NCBI RefSeq assembly: GCF_020711235.1
Contig: NZ_JAJFAV010000007.1
Location: forward strand, 186,001-250,000
From: Hymenobacter sp. 15J16-1T3B
GTDB lineage: Bacteria; Bacteroidota; Bacteroidia; Cytophagales; Hymenobacteraceae
DNA: 64,000 nucleotides
Reading direction: 5' to 3'
The notes under the pieces are model-generated. The model made no database searches. It saw only the letters and a list, made by a program, of their open reading frames with translations, and had not been told where the DNA came from. A program made the translations under genes and the position numbers. Of the stretch, positions 9,048-17,321 are shown in pieces; the first letter of the stretch is position 1; each line of letters starts with the position of its first letter.

Positions 9048-9662
9048 TTACCGGGCCTGCCGCTGGCGCTCCACGATGGAGCGGCCCAGGGTAATTTCGT
9101 CGGCGTACTCCAGTTCGCCGCCCACCGGGATGCCGCGGGCAATGCTGCTGATGTGCACCTCGGGCGTTTCGCGCAGGCGGCGGGTGAGGTAAAAGGCCGT
9201 GGTGTCGCCCTCCATCGTAGGGCTGATGGCCAGGATAACTTCCTTCACTTCCGAGCCTTCGGTTTGCACGCGCGTCAGCAGGGAGTCAATGTGCAAATCG
9301 GCCGGGCCAATGCCCTCGATGGGCGAGATGACGCCGCCGAGTACGTGGTACACGCCCTGGTACTGCCCGGTGTTTTCGATGGCAATAACGTCGCGGATGT
9401 CGCACACGACGCAGACGGTGCTGTGGTCGCGCAGCTTGTTGGCGCAGATCGAGCACTCTTCCGTGTCGGAGATGTTGTGGCAGCTCTGGCAGTAGCGAAT
9501 GTCGAAGCGCATCTTGGCCAGGGCCTCGGCCAGGGAACTGGTGGTATCGGTATCCGCTTTGAGCAGGTGCAGGGCCAGGCGCAGGGCCGTTTTGCGGCCG
9601 ATGCCCGGCAGCTTGGCCAGCTCGCCGACGGCGTTTTCGATGAGTTTGGAGGGAAATTCCAT
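9048..9662 (-). CDS. recR: Recombination protein RecR
   Basis: The 204-residue product has all RecR landmarks: an N-terminal helix-hairpin-helix region ([17 protein letters not shown]), a four-cysteine zinc finger (C58, C61, C70, C73), a Toprim domain beginning [14 protein letters not shown] and containing [16 protein letters not shown], and a C-terminal segment with [17 protein letters not shown]. RecR acts with RecO (and RecF) in the cytoplasm to load RecA at single-strand gaps and breaks. Length is normal for the family. clpS lies upstream on the same strand, but the two are separated by a long inverted repeat, so co-transcription is doubtful. Confidence 0.97.
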   Translation of the reverse strand: MEFPSKLIENAVGELAKLPGIGRKTALRLALHLLKADTDTTSSLAEALAKMRFDIRYCQSCHNISDTEECSICANKLRDHSTVCVVCDIRDVIAIENTGQYQGVYHVLGGVISPIEGIGPADLHIDSLLTRVQTEGSEVKEVILAISPTMEGDTTAFYLTRRLRETPEVHISSIARGIPVGGELEYADEITLGRSIVERQRQAR

Positions 9663-9676
9663 TCAGTCTATACGGA

Positions 9677-9779
9677 TGTCATCCTGAGCTTTGCAAGGGA
9701 CCTTACGCCGTCGAAACGGCATACGTCAGATAACAATTACCCGGCGTGATAAGGTCCTTCGCGAAGCGCAGGATGACAG
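9677..9779. repeat. Family B foldback repeat, short copy (B1)
   Basis: An imperfect inverted repeat with arms TGTCATCCTGAGC...AAGGGACCTTA and TAAGGTCCTTCGCGAAGCGCAGGATGACA. It lies between clpS and recR. The same GTCATCC(T/G)GAGCGCAGCGAAGGACCTT arm bounds three longer elements in this window (near 32.3, 57.5 and 62.9 kb). This copy lacks their internal GAAGCGCAGCC hairpin. Confidence 0.8.
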
Positions 9780-9798
9780 ATATTTTCTTCGGCAAAAG

Positions 9799-10080
9799 CT
9801 ACACCACGTCGGCCGAAATGCCGCGGTCGTGGATGGCGGTGCACAGGGGTTCCAGCTCTTCGTACGAACCGATTTTGACGGTGCACTTGCCCTTGTGGTG
9901 GATCAGCAAAGTGCACTGCTCGGCCTGCATGGGCTCGTGCTGGCACACGTCGATGAGCGTCTGGATAACGTGGTCGAAGGTATTTACGTCGTCGTTGTAG
10001 ACGATGAGGTCACGCAGGTCGGTGGTTTCTTCCAACAACAGAACGTCCTCGTCGTGTGCAATCTGCGGGTTGGTGTTCAT
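9799..10080 (-). CDS. clpS: ATP-dependent Clp protease adaptor ClpS
   Basis: A 93-residue protein with the ClpS core: DLIVYNDDVNTFDHVIQTLIDVC followed by HEPMQAEQCTLLIHHKGKC and a closing TAIHDRGISADVV. The NDDVNTFDHV stretch corresponds to the N-degron-binding segment of the family, and HHKG to the conserved His/Gly turn. ClpS delivers N-end-rule substrates to ClpAP/ClpCP in the cytoplasm. The ATG at MNTNPQ is preferred over an upstream ATG 17 codons earlier because it fits family length and lies next to a promoter-like TACCTTTA on the minus strand, which would make the leader very short. Confidence 0.95.
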   Translation of the reverse strand: MNTNPQIAHDEDVLLLEETTDLRDLIVYNDDVNTFDHVIQTLIDVCQHEPMQAEQCTLLIHHKGKCTVKIGSYEELEPLCTAIHDRGISADVV

Positions 10081-10266
10081 GGTGGTAAAGGTACGGATTA
10101 GGGCGCTAGGTTCGTGTCTCGCAAAAAGCACCCCTTAACACTGCGGCCGGCCGGATAGTGCCGCCGGGCTTGGGGAATTTGTAGGCGGGCGGGTCTGTTG
10201 ATTCCGCCGTAAATTCCCGGCCCGAACCGCCTGCCTTCCCCTCCCCTTCTCTCGTTGCTTTTCGCT

Positions 10267-12495
10267 ATGACCCTGACGTTCCGGCGCCTCGCGCTGCCCG
10301 CCCTGCTGCTGACCCTGGCCGCGGCCCCCACCACCGCCCTGCGCGCCCAGCAGCAGCTGCTCACCGTGGAAGACGCCTTCCGCAACCCCGCCCTCGCCCC
10401 CGCCAACCTCAAGCAGCTGACCTGGATTCCGGGCTCGAACGACGAATTCAGCTTCGTGCGCACCGAGAACGGACAGGACGAGCTGGTGCGCGGCCGCGCG
10501 GCCGGCGGCCCTTTGCAGCCGGTGGTGAGCATGGCCAACCTGTACAAAGCCCTGCAGGCCGCCGGTGCCCCCACGCTCAAAGCCGCCGCGTTTCCGCAGC
10601 TGCAGTGGGCGGGCCCCGACGCGTTTGTGGTGAGCATGCCCAGCCGGGACGTGTTCCGGTACAGCGTCGCCGACGGCAAAGCCACCAAGCTGCTAAGCTA
10701 CCAGGCCGGCGCCGACAACGTGGACTTCGACCCCGCGAAAACCCGCGTGGCCTTCACCAAGGAGCAGAACCTGTACGTGAGCCTGCCGGGCCAGGAAAAC
10801 GTGGCCGTGACCACCGAAGCCAACCCGGCCATCGTGAACGGGCAGGCGGCGCACCGCTCGGAGTTTGGCATCACCAAAGGCACGTTCTGGAGCCCCAAGG
10901 GCACCAAGCTGGCCTACTACCGCATGGACCAGACCATGGTGACGGACTACCCGCTGGTGTCGGTGGCGCCCACGCCGGCCCAGGCCGAGCCCATCAAGTA
11001 CCCCATGGCCGGCGACAAAAGCCACGAAGTAACCGTGGGCGTGTACGACGTGGCCTCGGGCAAGACAGTGTTTTTGCAGACCGGCGAGCCGAAGGAGCAG
11101 TACCTCACCAACATCAGTTGGAGCCCGGATGAGAAGAGCATCTACGTGGCCGTGCTCAACCGCGACCAAAACCACATGTGGCTGCGCCAGTACGACGCCA
11201 CAACGGGCGCGCTGGTGAAAACCTTGTTCGAGGAAACCGACACCGAGTACGTGGAGCCCACGCACCCGCTGATGTTCGTGCCCGGCCACCCCGACCAGTT
11301 CGTCTACCAGAGCGAGCGAAGCGGCTACAACCACCTCTACCTCTACTCGACCTCGGGCAAGCTGCTGCGCCAGCTCACCCAGGGTACCTGGCTGGTAACG
11401 GACGTGCTCGGCTTCGACGCCAAGGGCAAGACGCTGTACTACGCCAGCAACCAGGACGGCACCATTCAGCGCCACCTCTACAGCGTGGGCCTGAGCGGCG
11501 GCAAACCCAAGAAGCTGACTAGCCAGGCCGGCACGCACGCGGGCACACTCAGCCCTTCCGGTGAGGCCCTACTCGACAGCTACAGCAGCCAAACCACGCC
11601 GCGCACCGTTGCGGTGCTGGGCACCAAGGATGGCAAGGCGCGCCAGCAGCTGCTGAACGCGCCCAATCCCATCAGCAACTACCGCCTGGGCCAGACCAAG
11701 GTCTTCCCGATCAAGGCCGCCGACGGGCAGACGGACCTGTACGCCCGCCTCATCACCCCGCCCGGCTTCGACCCGAATAAAAAGTACCCGGCGGTGATTT
11801 ACGTGTACGGTGGCCCGCACGTGCAGCTCGTCACCGACTCCTGGCTGGGCGGCGGCAACCTCTGGATGCAGATGATGGCCGAGAAGGGCTACGTGGTGTT
11901 TACCGTCGACTCGCGCGGTAGCGGCAACCGCGGCCTGCCCTTCGAGCAAGCTACGTTCCGCCAGCTCGGCACCCAGGAGCTGGCCGACCAGCTCAAGGGC
12001 GTGGACTACCTCAAGAGCCTGCCCTACGTGGACAGCCAGCGCATCGGCGTGCACGGCTGGAGCTTCGGCGGCTTCATGACCACCACCATGCTCACCCGCG
12101 CCCCCGAGGGCACCTTCAAGGTGGGCGTGGCCGGCGGCCCGGTTATCGACTGGCGCATGTACGAGGTGATGTACACGGAGCGCTACATGGACACCCCGCA
12201 GCAAAACCCCGAGGGCTACCAGAAGGCCAACCTGCTCGGCTACGTGCAGAACCTGAAGGCCCCGCTGCTCATGATTCACGGCACTGTGGACGACGTGGTG
12301 GTGTGGCAGCACAGCCTCGACTACCTGAAAAATGCCGTCGACCACGGCGTGCAGCTCGACTACTTCGTGTACCCCGGCCACCCGCACAACGTGATGGGCA
12401 AGGACCGCGTGCACCTCTACACGAAGATTACCAACTACCTCGACCAGTACCTGAAGCCCGAAGCCCCGGCCGCCGGCACCAGCAACGGGCAGTAA
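10267..12495 (+). CDS. Exported S9 family prolyl oligopeptidase / dipeptidyl-peptidase IV-like protease
   Basis: The 742-residue protein has a signal peptide (ending near ALRAQQQ), an N-terminal beta-propeller of the DPP IV type (residues ~40-480) and a C-terminal alpha/beta-hydrolase domain (~490-735). The catalytic triad is visible: Ser599 in GWSFGGFMT, Asp in HGTVDDVVV (675/676) and His707 in GHPHNVMG. Such enzymes release dipeptides from N-termini, preferring Pro or Ala at position two, and act in the periplasm or on the cell surface. The ATG at 10267 is preferred over an in-frame TTG twelve bases upstream because it opens the signal peptide. It is a single transcription unit followed by a family C inverted repeat. 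Confidence 0.94.
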   Translation: MTLTFRRLALPALLLTLAAAPTTALRAQQQLLTVEDAFRNPALAPANLKQLTWIPGSNDEFSFVRTENGQDELVRGRAAGGPLQPVVSMANLYKALQAAGAPTLKAAAFPQLQWAGPDAFVVSMPSRDVFRYSVADGKATKLLSYQAGADNVDFDPAKTRVAFTKEQNLYVSLPGQENVAVTTEANPAIVNGQAAHRSEFGITKGTFWSPKGTKLAYYRMDQTMVTDYPLVSVAPTPAQAEPIKYPMAGDKSHEVTVGVYDVASGKTVFLQTGEPKEQYLTNISWSPDEKSIYVAVLNRDQNHMWLRQYDATTGALVKTLFEETDTEYVEPTHPLMFVPGHPDQFVYQSERSGYNHLYLYSTSGKLLRQLTQGTWLVTDVLGFDAKGKTLYYASNQDGTIQRHLYSVGLSGGKPKKLTSQAGTHAGTLSPSGEALLDSYSSQTTPRTVAVLGTKDGKARQQLLNAPNPISNYRLGQTKVFPIKAADGQTDLYARLITPPGFDPNKKYPAVIYVYGGPHVQLVTDSWLGGGNLWMQMMAEKGYVVFTVDSRGSGNRGLPFEQATFRQLGTQELADQLKGVDYLKSLPYVDSQRIGVHGWSFGGFMTTTMLTRAPEGTFKVGVAGGPVIDWRMYEVMYTERYMDTPQQNPEGYQKANLLGYVQNLKAPLLMIHGTVDDVVVWQHSLDYLKNAVDHGVQLDYFVYPGHPHNVMGKDRVHLYTKITNYLDQYLKPEAPAAGTSNGQ

Positions 12496-12509
12496 GTTTA
12501 GGACTACCC

Positions 12510-12635
12510 GAACGTCATGCCGAGCGAAGTCGAGGCATCTCGCGTGTTTAGCCAGCTAGTAGAGTCTTCGTTGAACGAAAGACGGCTATTCAACGTCAGC
12601 ACGCGAGATGTCTCGGCAAGCTCGACATGACGTTC
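12510..12635. repeat. Family C foldback repeat
   Basis: A ~126-base inverted repeat. The left arm GAACGTCATGCCGAGCGAAG...GCATCTCGCGTG pairs with the right arm CACGCGAGATGTCTCGG...CATGACGTTC. It fills the gap between the S9 protease and the next gene. A half-site-like trace (AACGTCCTTCCGAGCG...AATGACGTTC) occurs at 16075-16105. It may act as a transcript end, but there is no T run. Confidence 0.8.
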
Positions 12636-12677
12636 TTATTCATTTGATTCCTCACTCCTCGTTCTTTCCTGACAAGA

Positions 12678-13229
12678 ATGCCCGCTCCCAGTACCGACTT
12701 CAAGCGCGCCCTGCGCCAGCTCACCGACAAGGAAAAGGAAGACCTGCTGCTGAAAGCCGTGCGCCGCGACGCGGAGCTCTACGACTTGGTGCGCTACGAA
12801 ATCCTGCCGGAAGTGGACCTGCGCGCCGTGCAGGACGAGCACGCCGAGCGCATTGCCGAGCTGCTGCAGAAAGCCAACGGCCGCGTGATGAACCGCGCCC
12901 TGGCCCGGGCCCTGGGCAAAGCCGCCAAGGAAGTGGCCCGCGCCAAGCGCATCACCAAGGACAAGCGCTTGGAAGTGGAGCTGAACATGTACGTGCTGCG
13001 CCTCGTGCTCGAAGAGTACCAGCAGTACTTCGACGGCTACTTCCACTTGTTCTACGTGGCCACGGTGCGCTTCGTGGTGCGCACGGCCAAGCTCATTCCG
13101 AAGCTGCACGAGGACCTCTGGCTGGAGTACAAGGACGACTTCGACGAAATGCTGCGCACCCTGCGCGCCCACGACAAGCACCGGCAGCTGCGCTACCCGC
13201 TGCCCACCGAACTGGAGCTGCCCGCCTAG
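12678..13229 (+). CDS. Conserved hypothetical, all-helical cytoplasmic protein
   Basis: A 183-residue protein without signal peptide or membrane segment. It is strongly charged and predicted helical throughout (for example KRALRQLTDKEKEDLLLKAV and ALGKAAKEVARAKRITKDK), with a more hydrophobic tyrosine-rich part around residues 105-145 (YQQYFDGYFHLFYVATVRF). I do not recognise the family. The start codon lies 40 bases downstream of the family C repeat. Codon use is like the neighbours. The stop codon lies inside a terminator stem, so the gene ends its own transcript. Confidence 0.75.
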   Translation: MPAPSTDFKRALRQLTDKEKEDLLLKAVRRDAELYDLVRYEILPEVDLRAVQDEHAERIAELLQKANGRVMNRALARALGKAAKEVARAKRITKDKRLEVELNMYVLRLVLEEYQQYFDGYFHLFYVATVRFVVRTAKLIPKLHEDLWLEYKDDFDEMLRTLRAHDKHRQLRYPLPTELELPA

Positions 13230-13244
13230 GGCAGCTCTTTTTTT
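13215..13244 (+). terminator. Intrinsic terminator overlapping the stop codon of the preceding gene
   Basis: GAGCTGCCC pairs with GGGCAGCTC around a five-base loop containing the TAG stop, followed directly by seven T residues: a textbook intrinsic terminator that begins inside the coding sequence. Confidence 0.9.
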
Positions 13245-13258
13245 ACGTGCGGCGGTTG

Positions 13259-13288
13259 TTGGCTGGCCAGCGGCAAGCGGTATCTTTG
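13259..13288 (+). promoter_or_regulatory. Bacteroidota-type promoter for the 13.3 kb lipoprotein gene
   Basis: TTG at 13259-13261 is followed after 19 bases by TATCTTTG at 13281-13288, a perfect match to the TAnnTTTG -7 box. The start codon follows at 13343. Confidence 0.7.
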
Positions 13289-13342
13289 AAAGTTCGACAC
13301 TTGTTCACGTTTCCTTCATCCCCACCGTTTACCCGTTTCTCT

Positions 13343-14059
13343 ATGCGTTTGACCGCTACGCCCCTGGCCGCTGGCGTCCTGGCCCTGGCCCTGAGCAGCT
13401 GCGCTGGCAGCTACCGCCAAATCCGCCCGGCTACTTATACCCGCTACCAATCCGTGAGCCCGGCCGGCGCGCCGGTGGAGTTCAGCTACCAGTTCAGCGC
13501 CCTGCAGCTGGCCGGCGGCAACCGCAAGTACATCAAGAAGGAACGCAAGCGCGGCTACCAAACCGTGGCCGTGCGCGTGAAAAATAACACGAGCACCGAC
13601 CTGAACTTCTCCCGCGACCTGGAGCTGTACTTCGGCGAGCGGCCCACCATCCCGGTGCCGGCCATCCAAGCCGCCAACGATATGAAGCAGGGCGTGGCCA
13701 TCTACGTGCTCTACTTCCTGGGCATCGGCCAGGTGGGCGGCACCTACGACCCCTACACCGGCCAGACCACCGGCGGCACCCTGCTGCCCTGGGGCCCGAT
13801 TGTGGGCGCCGGCAACATGATCGGGGCGGCTACGGCCAACTCCAACATGCGCAAGGAATTCGTGTCGCAGGAAATGACCAACAAAATCATCCGCCCCGGC
13901 GAAACGGTGTACGGCATCATCAGCCTGCGCGAAATGAACGTGGCCCCGCTGCGCCTGCAGCTGCGGGGCGCCGCCGCCGCGGCGCCCACGGCCGTGCCCG
14001 CCGAACCGGCCGCTCCGGCCGCTCCGGCTACCACCGTGCCGGCTTCGGGCGGCCAATAA
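13343..14059 (+). CDS. Putative lipoprotein of unknown function
   Basis: The 238-residue protein starts with a lipoprotein signal (LALALSSCAGS, with Cys as the lipidation site). The body includes YQTVAVRVKNNTSTDLNFS, which reads like a beta-sandwich domain describing properties of the protein surface, and a glycine-rich hydrophobic stretch around residues 115-165 (YVLYFLGIGQVGG, GPIVGAGNMIGAA). The tail is rich in Ala and Pro. I do not recognise the family. An upstream in-frame extension exists but the promoter and the signal peptide fix the start. A strong bidirectional terminator follows. Confidence 0.8.
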   Translation: MRLTATPLAAGVLALALSSCAGSYRQIRPATYTRYQSVSPAGAPVEFSYQFSALQLAGGNRKYIKKERKRGYQTVAVRVKNNTSTDLNFSRDLELYFGERPTIPVPAIQAANDMKQGVAIYVLYFLGIGQVGGTYDPYTGQTTGGTLLPWGPIVGAGNMIGAATANSNMRKEFVSQEMTNKIIRPGETVYGIISLREMNVAPLRLQLRGAAAAAPTAVPAEPAAPAAPATTVPASGGQ

Positions 14060-14074
14060 GCGCCGGGCTACCTG

Positions 14075-14131
14075 CCCAAAAGCGAAACGGCCCCTTCACC
14101 GCAGCGGTGAAGGGGCCGTTTCGCTTTTGGG
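14075..14131. terminator. Bidirectional terminator between the lipoprotein and yceI-like genes
   Basis: A near-perfect long hairpin: CCCAAAAGCGAAACGGCC and the following CCTTCACC pair with GGTGAAGG and GGCCGTTTCGCTTTTGGG. T and A runs on either side allow it to serve both convergent genes. Confidence 0.92.
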
Positions 14132-14157
14132 CCGGGTTGCGGACGAAATATCAACGA

Positions 14158-14805
14158 TTACTGCTTGGCAATGACGTTGAAGCTCAGGGTGAAGTTGTCT
14201 TCGATGGCCTTATCGGCAGCGGCGCCAAACAGGGTCGAACCGTACTTCACGTCGTACTTGGTGCGGTCCACGGTAGCCACGCCCGAGGCCGAAGCCACGC
14301 CGTCCTTCACGCCTACTTTGGCGGGGAAGCTCACGGGGTTGGTTTTGCCTTTGATGGTCAGGTTACCGGTGATTTGGGCGTTGTTGCCGGCGGCGTCAGC
14401 CTTGATGGGCTTCACCGAGGTGATGACGAAATTGGCCGTCGGGTTCTTGTCCACGGCGAAGAAGTCGTCATTCTTCAGGTGCCCCACCAGCTTGCCGTTC
14501 CACTCGGCGTCCTTCAGGTCTTCCACCTTGATGGTGTTCATGTCGAAGGCGAAGGTGCCGCCCACAATTTGGTTGCCTTTCACTTGCACGGCGCCGTCCT
14601 TTACGGAGATGGTGCCGTTGTGCTGACCGCCCACTTTTTTGCCCACCCAGCCCAGGGTGCTCAGCTGCGGCTGCACGGCGTAGGTTTGGGCGCCTTTGGT
14701 GGATTTGCCCACGGCAGCAACGGCGGCGGTGGCTTTTTGCTGGGCCTGAGCCGGAGCAGCAAACAGGGCACCGGCAACGAGCAGAGGCAGGATCAATTTT
14801 TTCAT
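14158..14805 (-). CDS. YceI family periplasmic protein
   Basis: The 215-residue protein has a signal peptide (ending at AQAQQ) and a YceI lipocalin-like beta-barrel: STLGWVGKKVGGQHNGTISVKDG, then VGGTFAFDMNTIKVEDL, KLVGHLKNDDFFAVDKNPTA, ITGNLTIKGKTNPVSFP and the closing ALEDNFTLSF-like strand (AIEDNFTLSFNVIAKQ). YceI proteins bind isoprenoid-type lipids in the periplasm; their role is often linked to stress. The MarR-family regulator gene lies 54 bases upstream on the same strand, so the two may be co-transcribed, a common pairing in this phylum. Confidence 0.93.
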   Translation of the reverse strand: MKKLILPLLVAGALFAAPAQAQQKATAAVAAVGKSTKGAQTYAVQPQLSTLGWVGKKVGGQHNGTISVKDGAVQVKGNQIVGGTFAFDMNTIKVEDLKDAEWNGKLVGHLKNDDFFAVDKNPTANFVITSVKPIKADAAGNNAQITGNLTIKGKTNPVSFPAKVGVKDGVASASGVATVDRTKYDVKYGSTLFGAAADKAIEDNFTLSFNVIAKQ

Positions 14806-14858
14806 GTTTTGAAAACGGTGAGAGAGTCTGGGGTTGGTTTGACTGAGATATGCGGCCG

Positions 14859-15308
14859 TCAGTCGCGGATTTTATCGAGCAGGTCGCTCAGCTGAGCGGC
14901 TTCTTCGTCGTTGAGGTTGTGCAGGCCCCGGTGCTGCGAGTCGGCCAGGCTTTCCGTCTGGCGCAGCAGCTCCAGGCCGGCTTCGGTGATGCGGATGTCC
15001 ACGGCGCGGCGGTTGCTGGGGCAGATCTGCCGCGTAACCAGATGCTTGGCTTCCAGCTTGTCGACGATGCGCGAGGCATTGCTGGTTTTGTCCAGCATCC
15101 GCTCGATGAGCAAGTTGACGGTGGCCGGCTTGGGGTGCTGCCCGCGCAGGATGCGCAGCACGTTGTACTGGGGCAGGGTCAGGCCGTAGGGCTTGAAGGC
15201 CGCGGCCAGGCGCTGCTGCAGCCAGCCCGCCGTGAACACCACGTTCAGGTGAGCTTTCTGGTGGACGTTTTTAAAGGCGCGCTGCTGGATTTCGTCTTCA
15301 AGCTTCAT
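14859..15308 (-). CDS. MarR family transcriptional regulator
   Basis: The 149-residue protein has the MarR winged-helix layout: helix LTLPQYNVLRILRGQHPK, recognition region TVNLLIERMLDKTSNASRIVDKLEAKHLV, wing with RQICPSNRRAVDIRITEAG, and a C-terminal dimerisation helix. Such dimers repress genes and are released by small ligands or oxidants; a single Cys (in RQICPS) is present, but redox sensing is only a possibility. The start at MKLEDEI is preferred because an upstream in-frame ATG would lie inside the operator/promoter. The likely target includes itself and yceI (see the palindrome just upstream). Confidence 0.93.
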   Translation of the reverse strand: MKLEDEIQQRAFKNVHQKAHLNVVFTAGWLQQRLAAAFKPYGLTLPQYNVLRILRGQHPKPATVNLLIERMLDKTSNASRIVDKLEAKHLVTRQICPSNRRAVDIRITEAGLELLRQTESLADSQHRGLHNLNDEEAAQLSDLLDKIRD

Positions 15309-15328
15309 GGCAGAACCAAATGACGGTG

Positions 15329-15348
15329 CAAATATATGTACATACATT
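15329..15348 (-). promoter_or_regulatory. MarR promoter -7 box overlapped by a palindromic operator candidate
   Basis: On the minus strand TATATTTG (15329-15336) matches the TAnnTTTG -7 box. It overlaps an imperfect 18-base palindrome at 15331-15348 centred on TATGTACATA. The layout is that expected for autorepression by the adjacent MarR protein. The site also lies upstream of the divergent DUF6799-like gene. Confidence 0.6.
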
Positions 15349-15474
15349 TAATGTCACAACATTGGTTCCATACTTTTTTAGGTATCCCGCAGGCTACCAC
15401 CCTGCCGCGGCATCTTGCGTATGCAGGGGCGCGCTTCTACCAACAACCACACCACATTTCCCCACTGCTCCGCC

Positions 15475-16059
15475 ATGAAACCGTTTGCCCCCCTCTTGGT
15501 TTTGCTCGCCGCCCTGGCCGCCGCCCCCGTTGCCCAGGCCCAATCCTCCAAAACGCCCGCCGACAACCGCGTGGATTTGCAGAACGGCGACCAGTTTGTG
15601 ATGCAAAACGGGGCCGTGGTGCGCCGCCGCAACGGCCAGACCACCGGCCTGAGCCAGAACGTGCGCCTGCCCAACGGCACGAAGGTGAACGTGAAAAGCG
15701 GCATCGTGGAGCTGCCCACCGGCAAAATGATTACTCTAAAGGAGGGCGACTACGTGGCCGCCGACGGCGGCGTGATGTACGCCACACCCCAGAGCGCGGC
15801 CGCCGCGCGGGGCGAAACCGCCCCGGCCGATGCCAAGTTTGGCGAGGTGGTCGACCGCGGCCCGGCCCCGACTTCCGCCGCCGATGTCGACGCACGCCTT
15901 TCGGGCCTGAACCGCCGCGTGGAGCTGATGGCGCAGAAGATTCAGCTGCTCAATCAAAAGATCAGCCTGCTCAGCCAAGGCAACCCCAAAGCCCCCGACA
16001 CCACCCAGCTCGACGGCCAGCTCAAAGCGCTGGACGAGCAGCTGCGGGCGGTAAAGTAA
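15475..16059 (+). CDS. Exported DUF6799-like protein with C-terminal helix
   Basis: The 194-residue protein has a signal peptide (ending at VAQAQ). Residues ~30-100 contain two similar short beta units: GDQFVMQNGAVVRRRNGQT and RLPNGTKVNVKSGIVELPTGKMITLKEGDYV. I associate this pattern with DUF6799, common in Hymenobacter; the assignment is from memory. The tail (residues ~140-194) is a predicted coiled coil (LNRRVELMAQKIQLLNQKI). Function is unknown. The start is at the signal peptide; an upstream in-frame ATG is less likely. A related N-terminal domain occurs in the exported Ppx/GppA-like protein 1.3 kb downstream. Confidence 0.82.
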   Translation: MKPFAPLLVLLAALAAAPVAQAQSSKTPADNRVDLQNGDQFVMQNGAVVRRRNGQTTGLSQNVRLPNGTKVNVKSGIVELPTGKMITLKEGDYVAADGGVMYATPQSAAAARGETAPADAKFGEVVDRGPAPTSAADVDARLSGLNRRVELMAQKIQLLNQKISLLSQGNPKAPDTTQLDGQLKALDEQLRAVK

Positions 16060-16133
16060 AGACGAGCTTACAGAACGTCCTTCCGAGCGTGCCGCGGAAT
16101 GACGTTCATTTTGTTGGGTTGCTCGGCTGCGCC

Positions 16134-17162
16134 CTACCCTAGTTGCGGCACCTGCGGCTGCGGCATCAGGCGGCCGCTTTCTTCCTGCACCACGCCAAAG
16201 GGCTCGTCGCGGACGATGAGCAGGCCGTCCAGGTCGCAGATTTCGCAGAGGCCGCTGACCTGCAGGGCCGACCAGATGCCCAGCGAGGTTTCGACCATGC
16301 AGCCGACCATGGTGCGCAGGCCGTGGGCCCGGGCCTCGTTGAGCAGCCGGATGCCGTTGAGGTAGCCGCCGGCCTTCATCAGCTTCATGTTCAGCACGTG
16401 AAACTGCCGGGCAATGTCGTGGAAGTCGGCCGCGTCGGTGACGGACTCGTCGGCAATGAGCGGCCAGGGGCTGCGCGGGCGCAGGTAGCGGTAGTCGTCG
16501 GCGCAGGCGGCGGGCAGGGGTTGCTCCAGCAGCTGCACGTTCAGCGCGGGCACCCGCTGCACCTGCTCGATAAAGCGCAGCAGCGCGTCGGCGTCGGTCC
16601 AGGCCTCGTTGCCGTCGACGAGCACCGGCCGGCCGGGCAGCAGGCGGGCTACTTCGGCCAGCAGGTCGGCGCCCAGTTCCTGGTTTACTTTCACCTTCAG
16701 CAAAGGGAAGCGCGCCAGCCCGTACCGCTCGATGAACCCGGCTACCTCCGCGGGCGCCATAATCGGCAGGGTAAAGGCCGTGCCCACGGCCGGCAAGGGC
16801 GCGGGCACGCCTAGCAGAGCCGGCACCGACTGCCCGCGCCGCTGCGCCAGGTAGTGCACGTAGGCCGACTCGACGGCGAAGCGCAGGGCGTGGGCCGGCT
16901 GCTGGGCTTCGAGCAAGGCCGTCAGGTCCGGTAGTTCCTGCACCTGGGCCAGGCCGGCCTGCAGCAGCCCTTCGAACTGCGTCAGCAGCAGCGCCGGCGA
17001 CTCGCCGTAGCGCACGTTGGGGGCCGCCTCACCCCAGCCGGACGCGCCCGCCGCCTCGCCCACGCGCACCACCAGGTTGGTCTTGGCGTCGGAGGCGTTG
17101 CGGGAAATTTTCCAGGTAAAGCGGAGCGGCAACTCCAGCGGGCGGATCGACCAGTGTAGCAT
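16134..17162 (-). CDS. Dipeptide epimerase (enolase superfamily)
   Basis: The 342-residue protein has the muconate-lactonising-enzyme subgroup residues: the KxK motif (K156, K158 in PLLKVKVN), metal ligands D183 (VDGNEAW), E213 (LLEQPL) and D238 (IADES), the second catalytic lysine K260 or K263 (NMKLMKAGG), and a C-terminal DLDG motif (D310, D312) typical of L-Ala-D/L-Glu and related dipeptide epimerases. Such enzymes invert the second residue of dipeptides such as those from murein turnover, in the cytoplasm. It sits between two DUF6799-like genes on the opposite strand and has no peptidase partner beside it. Substrate is not certain. Confidence 0.9.
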   Translation of the reverse strand: MLHWSIRPLELPLRFTWKISRNASDAKTNLVVRVGEAAGASGWGEAAPNVRYGESPALLLTQFEGLLQAGLAQVQELPDLTALLEAQQPAHALRFAVESAYVHYLAQRRGQSVPALLGVPAPLPAVGTAFTLPIMAPAEVAGFIERYGLARFPLLKVKVNQELGADLLAEVARLLPGRPVLVDGNEAWTDADALLRFIEQVQRVPALNVQLLEQPLPAACADDYRYLRPRSPWPLIADESVTDAADFHDIARQFHVLNMKLMKAGGYLNGIRLLNEARAHGLRTMVGCMVETSLGIWSALQVSGLCEICDLDGLLIVRDEPFGVVQEESGRLMPQPQVPQLG

Positions 17163-17266
17163 TGGCAGCAGAAACGTAAAGCGGCCGAAGATGGGCAGAA
17201 ATTCGCTTAGCCAGTATTGAAGGGCTTTGGGACAGAAATTAGCGGCGTTAGGGCAAATTTTATTTT

Positions 17267-17293
17267 ATATGACTATTATCATATCTATCTTGC
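17267..17293 (+). promoter_or_regulatory. AT-rich promoter region with operator-like palindrome
   Basis: ATATGA-N6-TCATAT (17267-17284) is immediately followed by TATCTTGC (17286-17293), one base short of the TAnnTTTG box. The gene starts at 17322. This is much more AT-rich than most intergenic DNA in the window. A bound protein here would block the promoter; the regulator is unknown. Confidence 0.45.
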
Positions 17294-17321
17294 AACACTG
17301 TTCTACACTCTCCTATTGCAC

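Noticed and set aside
8696-9142. A 148-codon minus-strand frame upstream of the pectinesterase
   Set aside because: It overlaps the recR terminator and the recR 3' end in another frame; no motif.
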